The notes under the pieces were generated by a model. That model was not told the origin of the DNA, did no database searches, and was given only the letters and a program-made list of their open reading frames with translations. Of a stretch of DNA of 26,628 nt, positions 1 through 9,667 are shown in pieces. This stretch comes from Coemansia sp. RSA 1804 (lineage: Eukaryota; Kickxellomycota; Kickxellomycetes; Kickxellales; Kickxellaceae): assembly GCA_027578815.1 (NCBI GenBank), contig JANBTH010000211.1:1-26628 (forward strand), written 5' to 3'. Each line of letters begins with the position of its first letter. Position 1 is the stretch's first letter. A program made the position numbers and the translations under genes.

Positions 1-97
1 CTCTAAATAACGATGTATCGTGTGGTGCCTTCATATCATCTGCTGATAAACTGATGTCAGGAACGTCTTTGTAAAATGAAAACTAATAAAATACGAT

Positions 98-1414
98 CTA
101 TAGCGAAAATATAGACCGAACGTATTCCCCCAAGCTTGCAAACGCCTCCTGCGAGGCCTGTGTAAAGTGTATAAGGGTAAACGCGTGAGGCATGACAGGG
201 TAAACTTCTAATCTCAATGCATTCTTGTTGCTAGCGTTCTGCTTTTGAAGCTTTTCGGCAAACGCGCAGACATCATCTTTTAACAGCTCGTTGCCTCCGG
301 CTTGAATTAGCATTGGCGGCATGCCACTCAGATCGCCATAGACTGGTGATACCAGAGGGCATTTAAGCTCCTCAAACAGGGTGTCGTCAAACTTTCTGCC
401 AGCAGCATAAAACAAGCGTGTCGGATGAAAGGGATCTTGAAAGGATAGTGGGGGCAGGTAGTCACGGCCTTGGTTAGCTATCCATGAATTTCCCGAGCAA
501 GTAGAGTCCACCCATGGCGACAGAAGAATAGCAGCTGCTGGCTGGGCAATGCTCATCTCTCGAAGCACTAGAAGAAGACTAGCTGCCAGTGCGCCACCGG
601 CACTGTCGCCAGCAAGCACTATATTTTCTGGCATATACCCCAGTTTTAGGAGAGTCGCGTACGCCAAAAAACAGTCATGTAGCTGGCATGGAAAGCAATG
701 CTTTGGAGCAAGGCGATAGTTTGGTGAGAACACGCGAAGGCCAGTAGCGGAGCTTATGCTTGCATATACGTATAGGTGCGTAAGACTTCTTTCACCAACG
801 CAATATGCCCCGCCGTGAAAGTAAAGGATAATCTTTTCGTTTGAATGAAGAGGCTGTGGATCTAGGAACGGATCAATTCCGTTTTTATTTGTTTTGTCGA
901 CACTGCCTTTTATACAGCTGGAGCTTGATCCAACAACTATCTGACAAGACAGTGTACGTGCATTGTCGTGCGCTGCGCACTCTTTGTCTTCTTTGACTAG
1001 TGCATTTAGCTTTGTGTTAGATAGTCCGTAGCGCTCCAACTTGTAATCAACCAAAATTTCGGTGTCGATGGAAATGTCAAACTCTTTGTTATACCCAGTT
1101 TCAGGATATAGTGGCCGGCTTGGAAGGCTGTTCATCGTAATGTATCTTGCCATAAACTCAAAGTTAATTCTCTCTGATAGCTCGTTAGACGTGCTATGGG
1201 GCAGTGATTCAGCAAGGTAGCGCTGGAGTATTGTTTTTATTATTTGATACCGCAGACCCTGAGATCCTACTTCTGGACCCTGCCAATAATATCTGAACAC
1301 ACCGTCTACCACACATGACATGATAAACTGAATGTTTCTAAGACGACCAAGGATGGTGTCTTTAGTTTTAAGACGCAATGGCAGTCTCACGTAGTCTGTT
1401 TGGCTGCTTGACAT
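98..1414 (-). CDS. alpha/beta-hydrolase fold-3 esterase (hormone-sensitive lipase / steryl acetyl hydrolase type)
   Basis: 438 aa, ATG start and TAG stop. It is a serine esterase of the HSL-like alpha/beta-hydrolase family, which hydrolyses acyl or acetyl esters of lipids or sterols; the real substrate is unknown. Visible motifs are the oxyanion-hole HGGAYCVGE (residues 200-208), the nucleophile elbow GDSAGG with Ser271, and a C-terminal MPHAF with His410 as the likely catalytic His. The acid position reads GGNELLKDD, so Glu376 stands where bacterial HSL relatives carry Asp. The N-terminal 130 residues form a poorly conserved cap-like region. A Ser- and Asn-rich insert (about 160-190) lies just before the HGG strand. 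No convincing signal peptide is seen. The gene is divergent from the PPR gene to its right (561 bp between starts). Family assignment is firm; assignment to a Say1-like sterol deacetylase is only a possibility. Confidence 0.85.
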   Translation of the reverse strand: MSSSQTDYVRLPLRLKTKDTILGRLRNIQFIMSCVVDGVFRYYWQGPEVGSQGLRYQIIKTILQRYLAESLPHSTSNELSERINFEFMARYITMNSLPSRPLYPETGYNKEFDISIDTEILVDYKLERYGLSNTKLNALVKEDKECAAHDNARTLSCQIVVGSSSSCIKGSVDKTNKNGIDPFLDPQPLHSNEKIILYFHGGAYCVGERSLTHLYVYASISSATGLRVFSPNYRLAPKHCFPCQLHDCFLAYATLLKLGYMPENIVLAGDSAGGALAASLLLVLREMSIAQPAAAILLSPWVDSTCSGNSWIANQGRDYLPPLSFQDPFHPTRLFYAAGRKFDDTLFEELKCPLVSPVYGDLSGMPPMLIQAGGNELLKDDVCAFAEKLQKQNASNKNALRLEVYPVMPHAFTLIHFTQASQEAFASLGEYVRSIFSL

Positions 1415-1975
1415 AGTTTGCTTTGGCGTCGGTACTTTGTAACAATAAAATCAAAATAAAATGGTAAAGCAAATTAACTATTATATTTGGCTGCCTAAAA
1501 AAATATAAGATAACTTACTTTTGGCTGACTATTGTAAAGCAACAGTCAGAATCGTTTTGTTGGCTTATTTTGAATGTAATATGTACATGTTACTTCTTTC
1601 GCATTTAATAATTATTGTTCGTTACTAGCAGAAGCGCCTGTGCATTTTGTTTCTGCCCCTTGTGCGAGCTGTTTATGACCTGACTACTGTTTAGATCCTA
1701 TGCCATTAGTGGAGGTCAGAAAAGCGATTGAATGCTTGGAGCTCTTTTTGTTGGAAGAATATAACTAATCCGATCAGATTAGTGATTAGTGCTTGGCAAT
1801 TCCAAGACCAAGTTTTTTTTCGCCCTCTTACAAAGTTTAATGGGTTGTAGGCTTTTTTTTTTACCGCAAGTTCGTTTTATCTCTTGTGTCTTGTATCTTG
1901 CGTTGCTTGTATGTTTAGTATCTTGACCAATTGTTGGAATTCGATTTTTTTGTTAATATACAAAACAAGTAGGCC
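1415..1975. other. divergent intergenic region
   Basis: AT-rich 561 bp between the divergently transcribed hydrolase and PPR genes, so it should hold both promoters. It contains poly-T runs (about 1815-1822 and 1853-1862) and a short direct repeat of GATTAGT near 1778-1790. No open frame or RNA gene is recognisable. Confidence 0.6.
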
Positions 1976-4552
1976 ATGTATAGAGGCATGCCCATTCGGG
2001 CGGTACAAACAGCCGCAGCCTACTTGAAGGCACTCGCTATAGAAGGAAAACAGCAACGGGGTTCACAACAGCGGCGATGTCTCTCCGAGCTGTACTACCG
2101 GTCAACGATGACAAAGCCTCCATCGATAAAAATCCAGAAGCCGGCTGCTGAGACCGACTCGGCTATCAATAAGGAAGAGATCAAAGGTGTTTACTCGATT
2201 CCAAAGCTAGGACAAGAGAATGCAGCTGGCAGACCACTTGGACACAGTAAAAATACCATCAAGCCTGCCAAACCTGAGGAACAGGCGGCCGAATACATCA
2301 AAGGAATCCACAGCAAGAGCTGGAACGGTGAAATAGCATATTCTAGGTTCTACTTGATGCCACGAGAATCATACAAACACCTGCGCAACATAGATATTAA
2401 CAGGACGCTTGCATTAGTCAGAGGGGCTGGCAATAATACGCATACGGGCAGAAAGCGCACGCTATCGTCAAACATACTGCTGCAGATGACAAACGTTTAT
2501 GAGGCTGGTATTCGGGCTGGTATTGCTCCCGATCGGTATACATATCAGGAGCTCATAGCAATCAACACCGACCTGATGAACTTTGATCGTGCGTACAGGC
2601 TGATTGAAGAGATGATACAGCGTGGAATCAAGCCGACAATACGGCCGTACCGCACATTGCTCAATGGCTACAGCGCGCTGGTCAGCGAGATTGACAATGC
2701 TCGCAGACTGTGGCAGAGCATGCTAGCCAAGATTGGCAGAGATGAGATTGCCGCAGACGAGTCGTCGGATCAGCCGGCCAAGCTCGATCTTGCAACATAC
2801 ACGTGCATTGTTGCAGCAGAGTGCAATGTCGGCAACCTTGCCAGAGTGACGGAAATACTTGAGGAGATGAGCGGTGCAGGAATAGTCGCGGACATTGTGC
2901 TGCGCAATACAATCCTTGGAGGCATTCTCAAGCATGGTGGCTTGGATTCTGGTATCAAGGAGGTCAAGTTTATGGTAGACAGTGGGTATATTCCCAACAG
3001 CTACACCTACTACTTGCTTATTCAGTCAGCAGTCAGCGAGGAACGAATCGGTGTTGTAAAGAGACTGCTGATTGAATCGGTGAAACGCGGTGTTACGCCT
3101 TCGGTGAAGATGATTCGTAAGCTGCCGCTCTTGCCAGCAGAGATCCTCGATATTGTCACAGAAAATGGGGTTGAAATTGACATGATTCGTGTGTACAATC
3201 CCCTTATCGGGTTGGCAATGCGTGAAAATAGCTTCAATGAGGCTCTGGGACTTATTGCGCGTATGCGTGCTCAAAGTATCGAACCTAACACAGTTACATA
3301 TAGCCATCTGCTGGATGCGCTGAGCAAGGCCAATCGACTAAATGAAGCAAAGCTGATCTACAAGGAGGCGTTTGGCGAAGGCGGAAAGCTGGTTCCGGAT
3401 ACACACATTCTAGGGATCATGATCGATACATGTGCACGGGCAGACGACATCCGTGGGATCTTTTGGTACAAAATGGAGATGGAGCGACGTGGTTTGGCAC
3501 CAACTGAAGTCATATACAACATAATATTAACAGCACTGTCCCGCAGGAAGCAGATGGATCTGGGGGCTATTATGCTGACTATGAACGAGCTGATGGAGAC
3601 AAATCCTCCAATTCGTCCGTCCACACGCACACTCAACGTAGTCTATACAGCGTTTCAAACGAAGGCAGAACAGTCTGGCAAATTGACACACGCTGAGCTG
3701 GATTTCCTGCGCAAGTGGTACAGCAAGACCAGCAGTGACATTGATCTCTATGTACCGCGCGACATGTTCACGTATGCGTTTATTATCAGTGCCTTTGCCA
3801 ACGCTGGTCTTTTGGAAGATGCACTGTTTGTTTACTCGGACATGCTGAAGCACGCGGAAAACGATTCGTCTGTGCGTGCGCATTTTACACGCTCGCCAAA
3901 GTACATGGCGAAACTGATTCTTGTATGCGCAAAGAACCAGCAGTATACAAAGATTCTTGATCTATGGCGTGACTGGAGGTGGCTGGGAATTCCAGGCCAC
4001 GAAGGCTCGCTTCGCATAGTCCTGTTCGCCTGCGACCAAGTGGGTCAGAGCACAACAGCAAGAGACATTGTATTCGGACTATTGGTCCCACCAGAGCTGA
4101 GGGCAGTTCCTGGCGATCCCGACTCCAGCATCGAAGACAGCGCAGAGAAGACGCATATGCGTGTCATTGGAAGTAACGGGTCTTTGCCTATCAACCTTGA
4201 GGACAGTCCATTTATTCACGACTACCAGCCAGCAATTGTCAGCGGCTCTGTTCTGGCGCTGTTTGTTGGAATTGCCATCAAGCACGGGATGATTGAGTAC
4301 ATTATGCCTGCGCTGAATCTATTGCGTCAGAACAAGCCCAAAACGTCGCGACCAATACTATCTCTTGCGGGTGGTGACGATGAGGGCGACTCGCATGCCT
4401 CTAAACTCGGCGTCAACACTAGATTCTCATCGGACAACGCGGCCAAGATACTCGCGCTGCTGCAGGAGAGCAAGCATGAGAGTTCAAAAGAGATTATCAA
4501 CGACTTTCTCACATTTATCGAGGATAATTTCCCTGAAGCAGCGCCTGTTTAG
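1976..4552 (+). CDS. pentatricopeptide repeat (PPR) protein, probably mitochondrial
   Basis: 858 aa, uninterrupted. The first ~45 residues are rich in Arg, Gln, Ala and Leu with almost no acid until a Glu near 24, as in a mitochondrial targeting sequence. From about residue 180 to 560 there are degenerate 35-residue PPR units, e.g. TYQELIAINTDL, TYTCIVAAECNVGNL, TYYLLIQSAVSEERI, TYSHLLDALSKANRLNEA and IYNIILTALSRR. Further helical pairs follow to ~780 (TYAFIISAFANAGLLEDAL). PPR proteins bind single-stranded organellar RNA and act in transcript stability, processing or translation. The RNA target cannot be read here. The gene is convergent with ssSPT copy A (372 bp between stops). A specific orthologue is not recognised. 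Confidence 0.85.
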   Translation: MYRGMPIRAVQTAAAYLKALAIEGKQQRGSQQRRCLSELYYRSTMTKPPSIKIQKPAAETDSAINKEEIKGVYSIPKLGQENAAGRPLGHSKNTIKPAKPEEQAAEYIKGIHSKSWNGEIAYSRFYLMPRESYKHLRNIDINRTLALVRGAGNNTHTGRKRTLSSNILLQMTNVYEAGIRAGIAPDRYTYQELIAINTDLMNFDRAYRLIEEMIQRGIKPTIRPYRTLLNGYSALVSEIDNARRLWQSMLAKIGRDEIAADESSDQPAKLDLATYTCIVAAECNVGNLARVTEILEEMSGAGIVADIVLRNTILGGILKHGGLDSGIKEVKFMVDSGYIPNSYTYYLLIQSAVSEERIGVVKRLLIESVKRGVTPSVKMIRKLPLLPAEILDIVTENGVEIDMIRVYNPLIGLAMRENSFNEALGLIARMRAQSIEPNTVTYSHLLDALSKANRLNEAKLIYKEAFGEGGKLVPDTHILGIMIDTCARADDIRGIFWYKMEMERRGLAPTEVIYNIILTALSRRKQMDLGAIMLTMNELMETNPPIRPSTRTLNVVYTAFQTKAEQSGKLTHAELDFLRKWYSKTSSDIDLYVPRDMFTYAFIISAFANAGLLEDALFVYSDMLKHAENDSSVRAHFTRSPKYMAKLILVCAKNQQYTKILDLWRDWRWLGIPGHEGSLRIVLFACDQVGQSTTARDIVFGLLVPPELRAVPGDPDSSIEDSAEKTHMRVIGSNGSLPINLEDSPFIHDYQPAIVSGSVLALFVGIAIKHGMIEYIMPALNLLRQNKPKTSRPILSLAGGDDEGDSHASKLGVNTRFSSDNAAKILALLQESKHESSKEIINDFLTFIEDNFPEAAPV

Positions 4553-4924
4553 ACTCTTGGCGTTTCAGTGCAGACGGTGCCTTCAGTGTTGAGACAAGCC
4601 TTTATTTCCTTTGTATTAGTCAGAAGCGCACCGCCATATATATATACATTTCATGCTGATTATATAGAATGTTTCTTTTTTAAAAAAGACTTTGCAAATA
4701 CAGACGGAAGAAAGAAAGAAATATAAAAGTCGGTATTGAATATGGGATGGATGCGCCGCATGTCTGTTGAGGGTTGCTGGTAGCATAGAAAGATGATACA
4801 AACAGGGAAGAAGGAGAAAGGTCGCGCGAATCCTTCAGCATCTTAAGAGGTTTGGATTATTAGAGCTGGACAGATGTTTCGCAAGTTTTCCTTTGTTTAC
4901 TTGTGTCGAGTGCTGGTCGTGAGC
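4553..4924. other. convergent intergenic region (3' ends)
   Basis: 372 bp between the 3' ends of the PPR gene (+) and ssSPT copy A (-). It has an (AT)n run near 4637-4647 and A/T-rich tracts, as expected for two facing 3'UTRs. No gene is supported. Confidence 0.6.
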
Positions 4925-5125
4925 TTATGCGGCAACGTAGTCGGAAAGCTGGTTGGCAAAGTTGATGCTCTGCTTGGGAAGGTGGTTAACGGCCGTGTAT
5001 GTGAGCAGCGCAAAGCTGGCGCAAATAATCCCGTTAATGATGTACTTTTCCCAAGACTCGAGCATGTACAGGCCGGTAGTGACCTCGTACCGGTAGTTGA
5101 GTTTCTTCAGCGATTGAAAGACCAT
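4925..5125 (-). CDS. small activating subunit of serine palmitoyltransferase (ssSPT), copy A
   Basis: 66 aa from an ATG at 5125 in a near-ideal context (ACCATGG on the minus strand). The open frame runs further upstream but only from a non-ATG codon and through 5'UTR-like sequence. The pattern LNYRYE, then GLYMLESWEK (residues 18-27), then one hydrophobic segment (about 29-47) ending in LPKQ matches animal ssSPT proteins (SPTSSA/SPTSSB), which have YYQY, LEPWE and one membrane helix. These ~70-residue ER proteins bind the SPT catalytic heterodimer, raise its activity in the first step of sphingolipid synthesis, and tune acyl-CoA choice. Met21 aligns with SPTSSA Met28. A paralogue lies 509 bp upstream on the same strand. 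Length and architecture fit the family well. Confidence 0.85.
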   Translation of the reverse strand: MVFQSLKKLNYRYEVTTGLYMLESWEKYIINGIICASFALLTYTAVNHLPKQSINFANQLSDYVAA

Positions 5126-5634
5126 GGTTTGATTTATATGTTGGCAGCGAAACAACAACGAAGAAGAGGTAGATGGAAAAGAGCAATAAATACTAAATGG
5201 ACAACAAGAGCAGATAAATTGAATAAAAGAAAAAAGCCAACGGAAGCAAAACAACGAGCGCAGACTTTCTCAGTGATGACTGCGAGTTTCCCCCAACAAA
5301 ACCCATCAAAGTCCACAACAGTGGAAACTCTTTTTCCAGTTTAAAAGGCAGGAGATTTCATTGGCCCAGCCCAACCTTTCACTAGAAACAAGCGCGTGAT
5401 CTGATCTGATAAAACCCCAATATGGCTGATTACATGAATTATTCTGAGACCAGCATATTGCTTATAAGCACTAGTTTTGGAAATAGCATCAATGCTGGCG
5501 CTTTAGATCGGCCGTGGATAGAAATAAGTGTTGAATGGATATATAATAGAATGTACAGCAACCAAAAATGCTAATGATATCTAAGCAAAGGCGTTAGGTT
5601 GCAAAAAGAAGAAGAAAGCAAATCCACAAACTCG
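5126..5634. other. intergenic between the two ssSPT copies
   Basis: 509 bp separating the tandem copies; it must contain the copy A promoter and copy B 3'UTR. It is AT-rich and includes a GATCTGATCTGAT repeat at 5398-5410. No additional gene is seen. Confidence 0.55.
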
Positions 5635-5904
5635 CTATATGCCATTGCCTTTTGCAACGCTTAGAAGCTCGGCAGGAATGCTGGAGAATAGCATACGCAT
5701 AATAAAGGCAGCGCACACAACCACAATGAAGTTAACCACGGCCTTCTCCCAGGACTCCATCACGTAGAGCCCCATCATTAGCTCGTATCTGTAGTTGAGG
5801 AGCCTTAGGTATTCAATTATATTTATTTGCGATTTCTTCGATCTCGCATTCGGACAAGCAGCGGCGTCGGATACATACGACTGTCTTGCAGATACTCCTC
5901 TCAT
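5635..5904 (-). CDS. small activating subunit of serine palmitoyltransferase (ssSPT), copy B
   Basis: 89 aa from the ATG at 5904 (context AACGATGAG). A longer frame upstream is hydrophobic, AT-rich and probably 5'UTR. The core LNYRYE..MGLYVMESWEK (residues 36-54) shares 14 of 19 residues with copy A and is followed by one membrane helix (about 56-75). It has a ~30-residue N-terminal extension, polar and containing KSKK-like basic residues, that copy A lacks. Val48 sits where copy A has Met21; this corresponds to SPTSSB Val25 versus SPTSSA Met28. The expected role is the same: an ER membrane activator of serine palmitoyltransferase. The C-terminal tail beyond the helix is unlike copy A, so the duplication is not recent. 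Confidence 0.82.
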   Translation of the reverse strand: MRGVSARQSYVSDAAACPNARSKKSQINIIEYLRLLNYRYELMMGLYVMESWEKAVVNFIVVVCAAFIMRMLFSSIPAELLSVAKGNGI

Positions 5905-6968
5905 CGTTTTTTGTTTTCGTGTAGATATAAAGTGGATGCTGATGCTCCTAGCAATCGAGATGTTGGCGGATAAATAGATATAAAAACATTCCAAGAACAA
6001 AATAGAAAGTAGAAAACAATAAAGGAGAAACCCCTTTCTTCCGGCTAAAATGTGAATATATAAGCAATTCTGCTTGGGGAAACAATGATTTTTCAAACCG
6101 CCTAGAACATCTCTTCCATCAATGCAAACTCAATAACGGAGATTACTCAAAAAAGGATAAGCGGGGGCGGGTGAACGTTGTCTGGTGAAACCCGGATTGT
6201 GTATGTTTGGGGAGTGACATGAGGCTACGGAAGAAGGGTTCTAGACACGCCTCGAGTATTACTTTTTTTATCTCGTTTCTACCAGGTTGCTATGGACACA
6301 GGCATGTGGGGTCCACAAGAGCTTTTCGATAGCTAGTGGTCAGTTCCGCATAAGCGCTATTCCTTGAATGGTGCTCGGATTTTGTGCAAGATAAGGAAAT
6401 GCTACAGCAATGGAGAAAACCAGAAGTTTGATGGAGTTGGCGAAATTGCTGAAACCATTTTGGAAACCGTTTGGGTATTGAGCCCATGCAAAAATTTACT
6501 GGAAAATCTGCATAGGGGGAATGCAAGAAAAAGAACATCGGTCTTCGCATTGCGTTCAAGCCTCCAGCGAAAGCCGACGTTCCCAAGCAGCGGACATGTC
6601 AAGGCTGAAAGCCGTACCTCCTTTCCCCAAACCCAAAAGTGGATTTTGTTTTTTCTTTGCTTTGAATAAGTAGAAGGAAAGAAAAGACCAGCTGGCAGAT
6701 GTGGTTGGTTCCAATCACCGATAAATCATAGAGAATATATTAAAGAACAAAACGCACACAAAAAGATAAAAAGATAGAATTGGAGGACAACGTGTAAAAA
6801 CGAAAATATACAAATACAGAATTGAAAGTAAACCCACGTGACCACAGACACTAAAGACTATTGCAGGTCTTGATAATGTCCCAGCTGACAAGTGTCTAAA
6901 ACAAATGAACAGGAGAGTGCAGATAGGACTTTAGCGTATTGACGGTATGATAGCACAAACATATTGCG
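5905..6968. other. gene-poor region, no confident gene
   Basis: 1,064 bp between the ssSPT copy B start and the Rco1-like stop. Its left part is copy B 5' sequence. Between about 6360 and 6670 several overlapping short plus-strand frames are open, including one from an ATG at 6364 (101 codons) and one running about 6462-6669 without a good ATG; none resembles a known protein. A G-rich patch (6160-6175) and a T-run (6263-6270) are present, but no tRNA or snRNA box pattern was recognised. Confidence 0.4.
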
Positions 6969-9604
6969 TTAGCTAGCAAGAAAGTTCAACAGCGCATCAG
7001 TACCCTTTTCTCGAAGAAGCATGGTGACCAGCTCCGACACCAGTGCCACACGAGCCAACGATGGATGGTCACCGTTAGTGTGTTTATGTTCCTGCAATGC
7101 CTCGCCGTCGCATAAACCAGACACCGATCCCTGCTTCAAATCGTTATTTGCAACGGAGAAGCCATCATCGCCATTCTCCAGCGATCGTGCACGCTTTACG
7201 GTAACAGCAGCAGAGGGTTTTCCCGATAATTCCATGTCGGGGCTCAAGTCACCACGTTTGCGTTTGGTGCAATCATCGCTCGAGTTATCGCCCTTGTCTA
7301 CGAAAAGGCGTTCAATTGCATCCTTTGCCTCGGCCTCAGATAGCCCGTGCTTTGCGAAAAGAGTTTTCCGCCGGTATTCCGCATCGTCGGAATCCGTGCT
7401 GGAACAGCCTTTGTGAATACCGCTATTCACCTTGCTATTTTGAGCAGGAGCAGCAGCAGGAGCAGGAGCAGCAACAGCAACAGCAGAAGTGTAGTCTGGC
7501 TTTGTACCAGTCACGCTGTTAGGAAGTTCCTTCAGTGCAGAAGCGACCACCAGAACATCGCTTTCTTCCTCAGCGCAACCTGTACTAATCGCGGTGTCCT
7601 CCAATTTGATTTTCTTAGACTCCGCGCTGTCATTGTCCACACTGGAGCAGTCGCTTAGTTTGAGCTTGATTTTCACATTCTTTTTGACTTCGCCCGCTCC
7701 AACTGATGCCTCCTGTATCAGGGGTGACAATACCTGTGCTGCAATGTTGCTTAGAATTGAAATTTTGTCGTCTTTGCTTCTGTCAGTAGATGGTTCCTCT
7801 GAATATGTACCACCTTCATTAGATGCGTCCTGAAGCACCGTCTGTTTAGCTGTTGTCATAACAAACCGCGCGACATCCTGCTGAAAGGCGACTATTGATT
7901 GCAGCCATTCTGCAACAGTCATTACGGGTGGCGGAAGCAACTGTAATGTTGATTGTGTCTGTGGATTACTACTGGCACTGCCTGTATTGTTGTTAACGTT
8001 GTCGTCAACATCGAGATGCTCATCCAAAGCATCGTCCGGTTTATTCAAAGCAGATGACCCTTGCTTTGAATGCAATCTACACGTGTAATGAACATCCGCT
8101 TCTTTTGCTGTCTTGGGCTCTAGCTCCTGATCATCGCCCAGATCCACAACGCAGGGCAGTGCATGTCTGACAAACTCGTTACGAATGTGGCTGGAAGGAA
8201 TCTTATACTTGACTTTTGGATCAAACAGCTCCACAGCCGGAGGATCGTCGTCAATGATATCGACAATTCCGTTGTTGCGTGCGGATTCCGACGCCTCGGA
8301 CAGATCAATAACACGCTCCTTGCGAAACTTGCGATGGCGACGCATTGCATGGTCTGCATGATTCGGACACATCCAGCGCTTATGTGGTGGCGGCGCAGAG
8401 CATAGCGGTGGATCTAGGCAGTCCCAATGCCAGTTAAGCGGACAGTAGTCGCACCGGACCATCAGTCCATGAAGTGCCGACAGTCCGCATCTGTAGCACA
8501 GGATCGTCTCGTTGTGGTCATCAACCAAGCGCGTAAAGTCTCGGTTTGTAGGACCTGCATTCACGCGCTGCGCACGGTCTTCACGCACATTGATAAAAGT
8601 GCCGTCGATGTCACGCTCAACTCCATCAAACTGGCGCCGAATCTCGTCTGGTACCGCAAACACGCGCGGGTTTTTAAACTCTATGCTCGAAATTAGCGGG
8701 TAAAATATGTTCTTTACATGTGCGCGCGACTTGCGTTTCCTGCTGATCCGGTGAGCACATTCACGACAGAACCAGTGGTCGATTTTACCAATAGCTTCGC
8801 GCGACATTGGTGGATCTGCGCAGAAAAAGTGGAATACGCGAGGACACAGATCGCAACAGACAAACTGGCCTGGCTGGTCGCAGGCATCGCATGTATCGTG
8901 TTCGAGTTGCTCCTTGATAGCGCGGTTTTTGGAATGACTGTCTGCAATGCCATTTATTTGTTTCCGTGGTCCACAGCTACATATGGCGAATGCCTCTCCG
9001 AGCAATGGAGATCAACCCCGACGCAGAAAGAACAGAATGCCAGTTAGAAAGGAAAAGCTGCTAGGATACGTGTAGATAATGCAATGCCCTTTTTTATTTT
9101 CTTTGCCATAGGATGGACAGTGTAGAGTTCGCTGTTTCCTTTTGCTTCAAAGGCAAAGGCATCATTTGGCAACACTAGCACAAACAGAGAGTAAAAAAGG
9201 AGGGAGAGCATTCACAAAAAAACGGCACAAAGCGAAGACGCAAGCAGAGAAACACAAACAAAAAGCAAGGCAAAAGGAACACGCAGTCGTTTGTATTACC
9301 TTGAGGATCGTGATGTTGAGGAAGATAGGCCAACTCCGGATCCGTTTAGACGGCCTTTTGATCTGGTGTTTGCCAGCGCTGGTTTTACAGGAGAATCTAC
9401 CGCCGTCGCCTGCCTGTCCTCAAGCAACAGTGTACCACTGCCACCGCCATTTATTTTGTTGCCATCGGATTCGTTAGGCACGTTTCGCGTATCTACTATT
9501 GTTGACTCTGTAGAGTCGTCGATATCACTGGCCTCGCATAGCCTGCGAACATACTCAACAGTTTTCTCATACTCCTCGAAAGCCCTACTTGCATCGGCGG
9601 TCAT
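6969..9604 (-). CDS. Rco1-like double PHD-finger subunit of the Rpd3S histone deacetylase complex (spliced)
   Basis: The model joins exon 1 (9604-9300) to exon 2 (8976-6969) for 770 aa. The main frame has no ATG before the middle of PHD1, so an upstream exon is required. Exon 1 begins at ATG 9604. A donor AAG|GTAATA at 9300/9299 and acceptor TATGTAG|C at 8977/8976 preserve frame through a Ser codon. PHD1 (about 131-175, CDACDQPGQFVCCDLC...HWFCREC) and PHD2 (about 262-308, CYRCG...CDYCPLNWHWDCLDPP...WMCPNH) flank a linker with NPRVFAVPDEIRRQF. That PHD-linker-PHD order is typical of fungal Rco1 and related PHF12. In yeast, Rco1 directs Rpd3S to transcribed chromatin to suppress cryptic initiation. 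The C-terminal half is low-complexity with a charged KIKLKLSD patch and an Ala/Pro tract. The exon 1 boundary is less certain than the identity. Confidence 0.75.
7443..7489. repeat. CAG/GCA-type low-complexity tract inside the Rco1-like gene
   Basis: Imperfect GGAGCA/GCAGCA/CAACAG triplet repeats in the plus strand; on the coding strand they give an Ala/Pro/Val-rich stretch between about residues 598 and 613. It is a likely length-polymorphic, disordered segment. Confidence 0.7.
8977..9299 (-). other. predicted intron in the Rco1-like gene
   Basis: Minus-strand GTAATA donor at 9299 and TAG acceptor ending at 8977 (323 nt). A TTTCTAAC branch-site-like sequence lies near 9044-9051. TAG at 8977 is the first pyrimidine-AG after it and is the only acceptor tested that restores the PHD frame downstream of an in-frame TGA at 9014-9012. 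It is long for this intron-poor locus, so an extra exon inside cannot be excluded. Confidence 0.5.
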
Positions 9605-9667
9605 ATCGGCTTCCAGTGGCAGCCTCGCCCCACCTTCCAACACTCGCGTGATCACGCCTAGTGCTTT

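Noticed and set aside
4874..5344. Plus-strand frame of 156 codons across ssSPT copy A
   Set aside because: Antisense to the conserved ssSPT peptide; its right half is Lys/Arg-rich translation of A-rich DNA.
6215..6272. GGTTCTAGACAC followed by a T-run, considered as a tRNA B box with Pol III terminator
   Set aside because: The B box departs from GGTTCGANNCC at a key base, no A box is found upstream at proper spacing, and no cloverleaf can be drawn.
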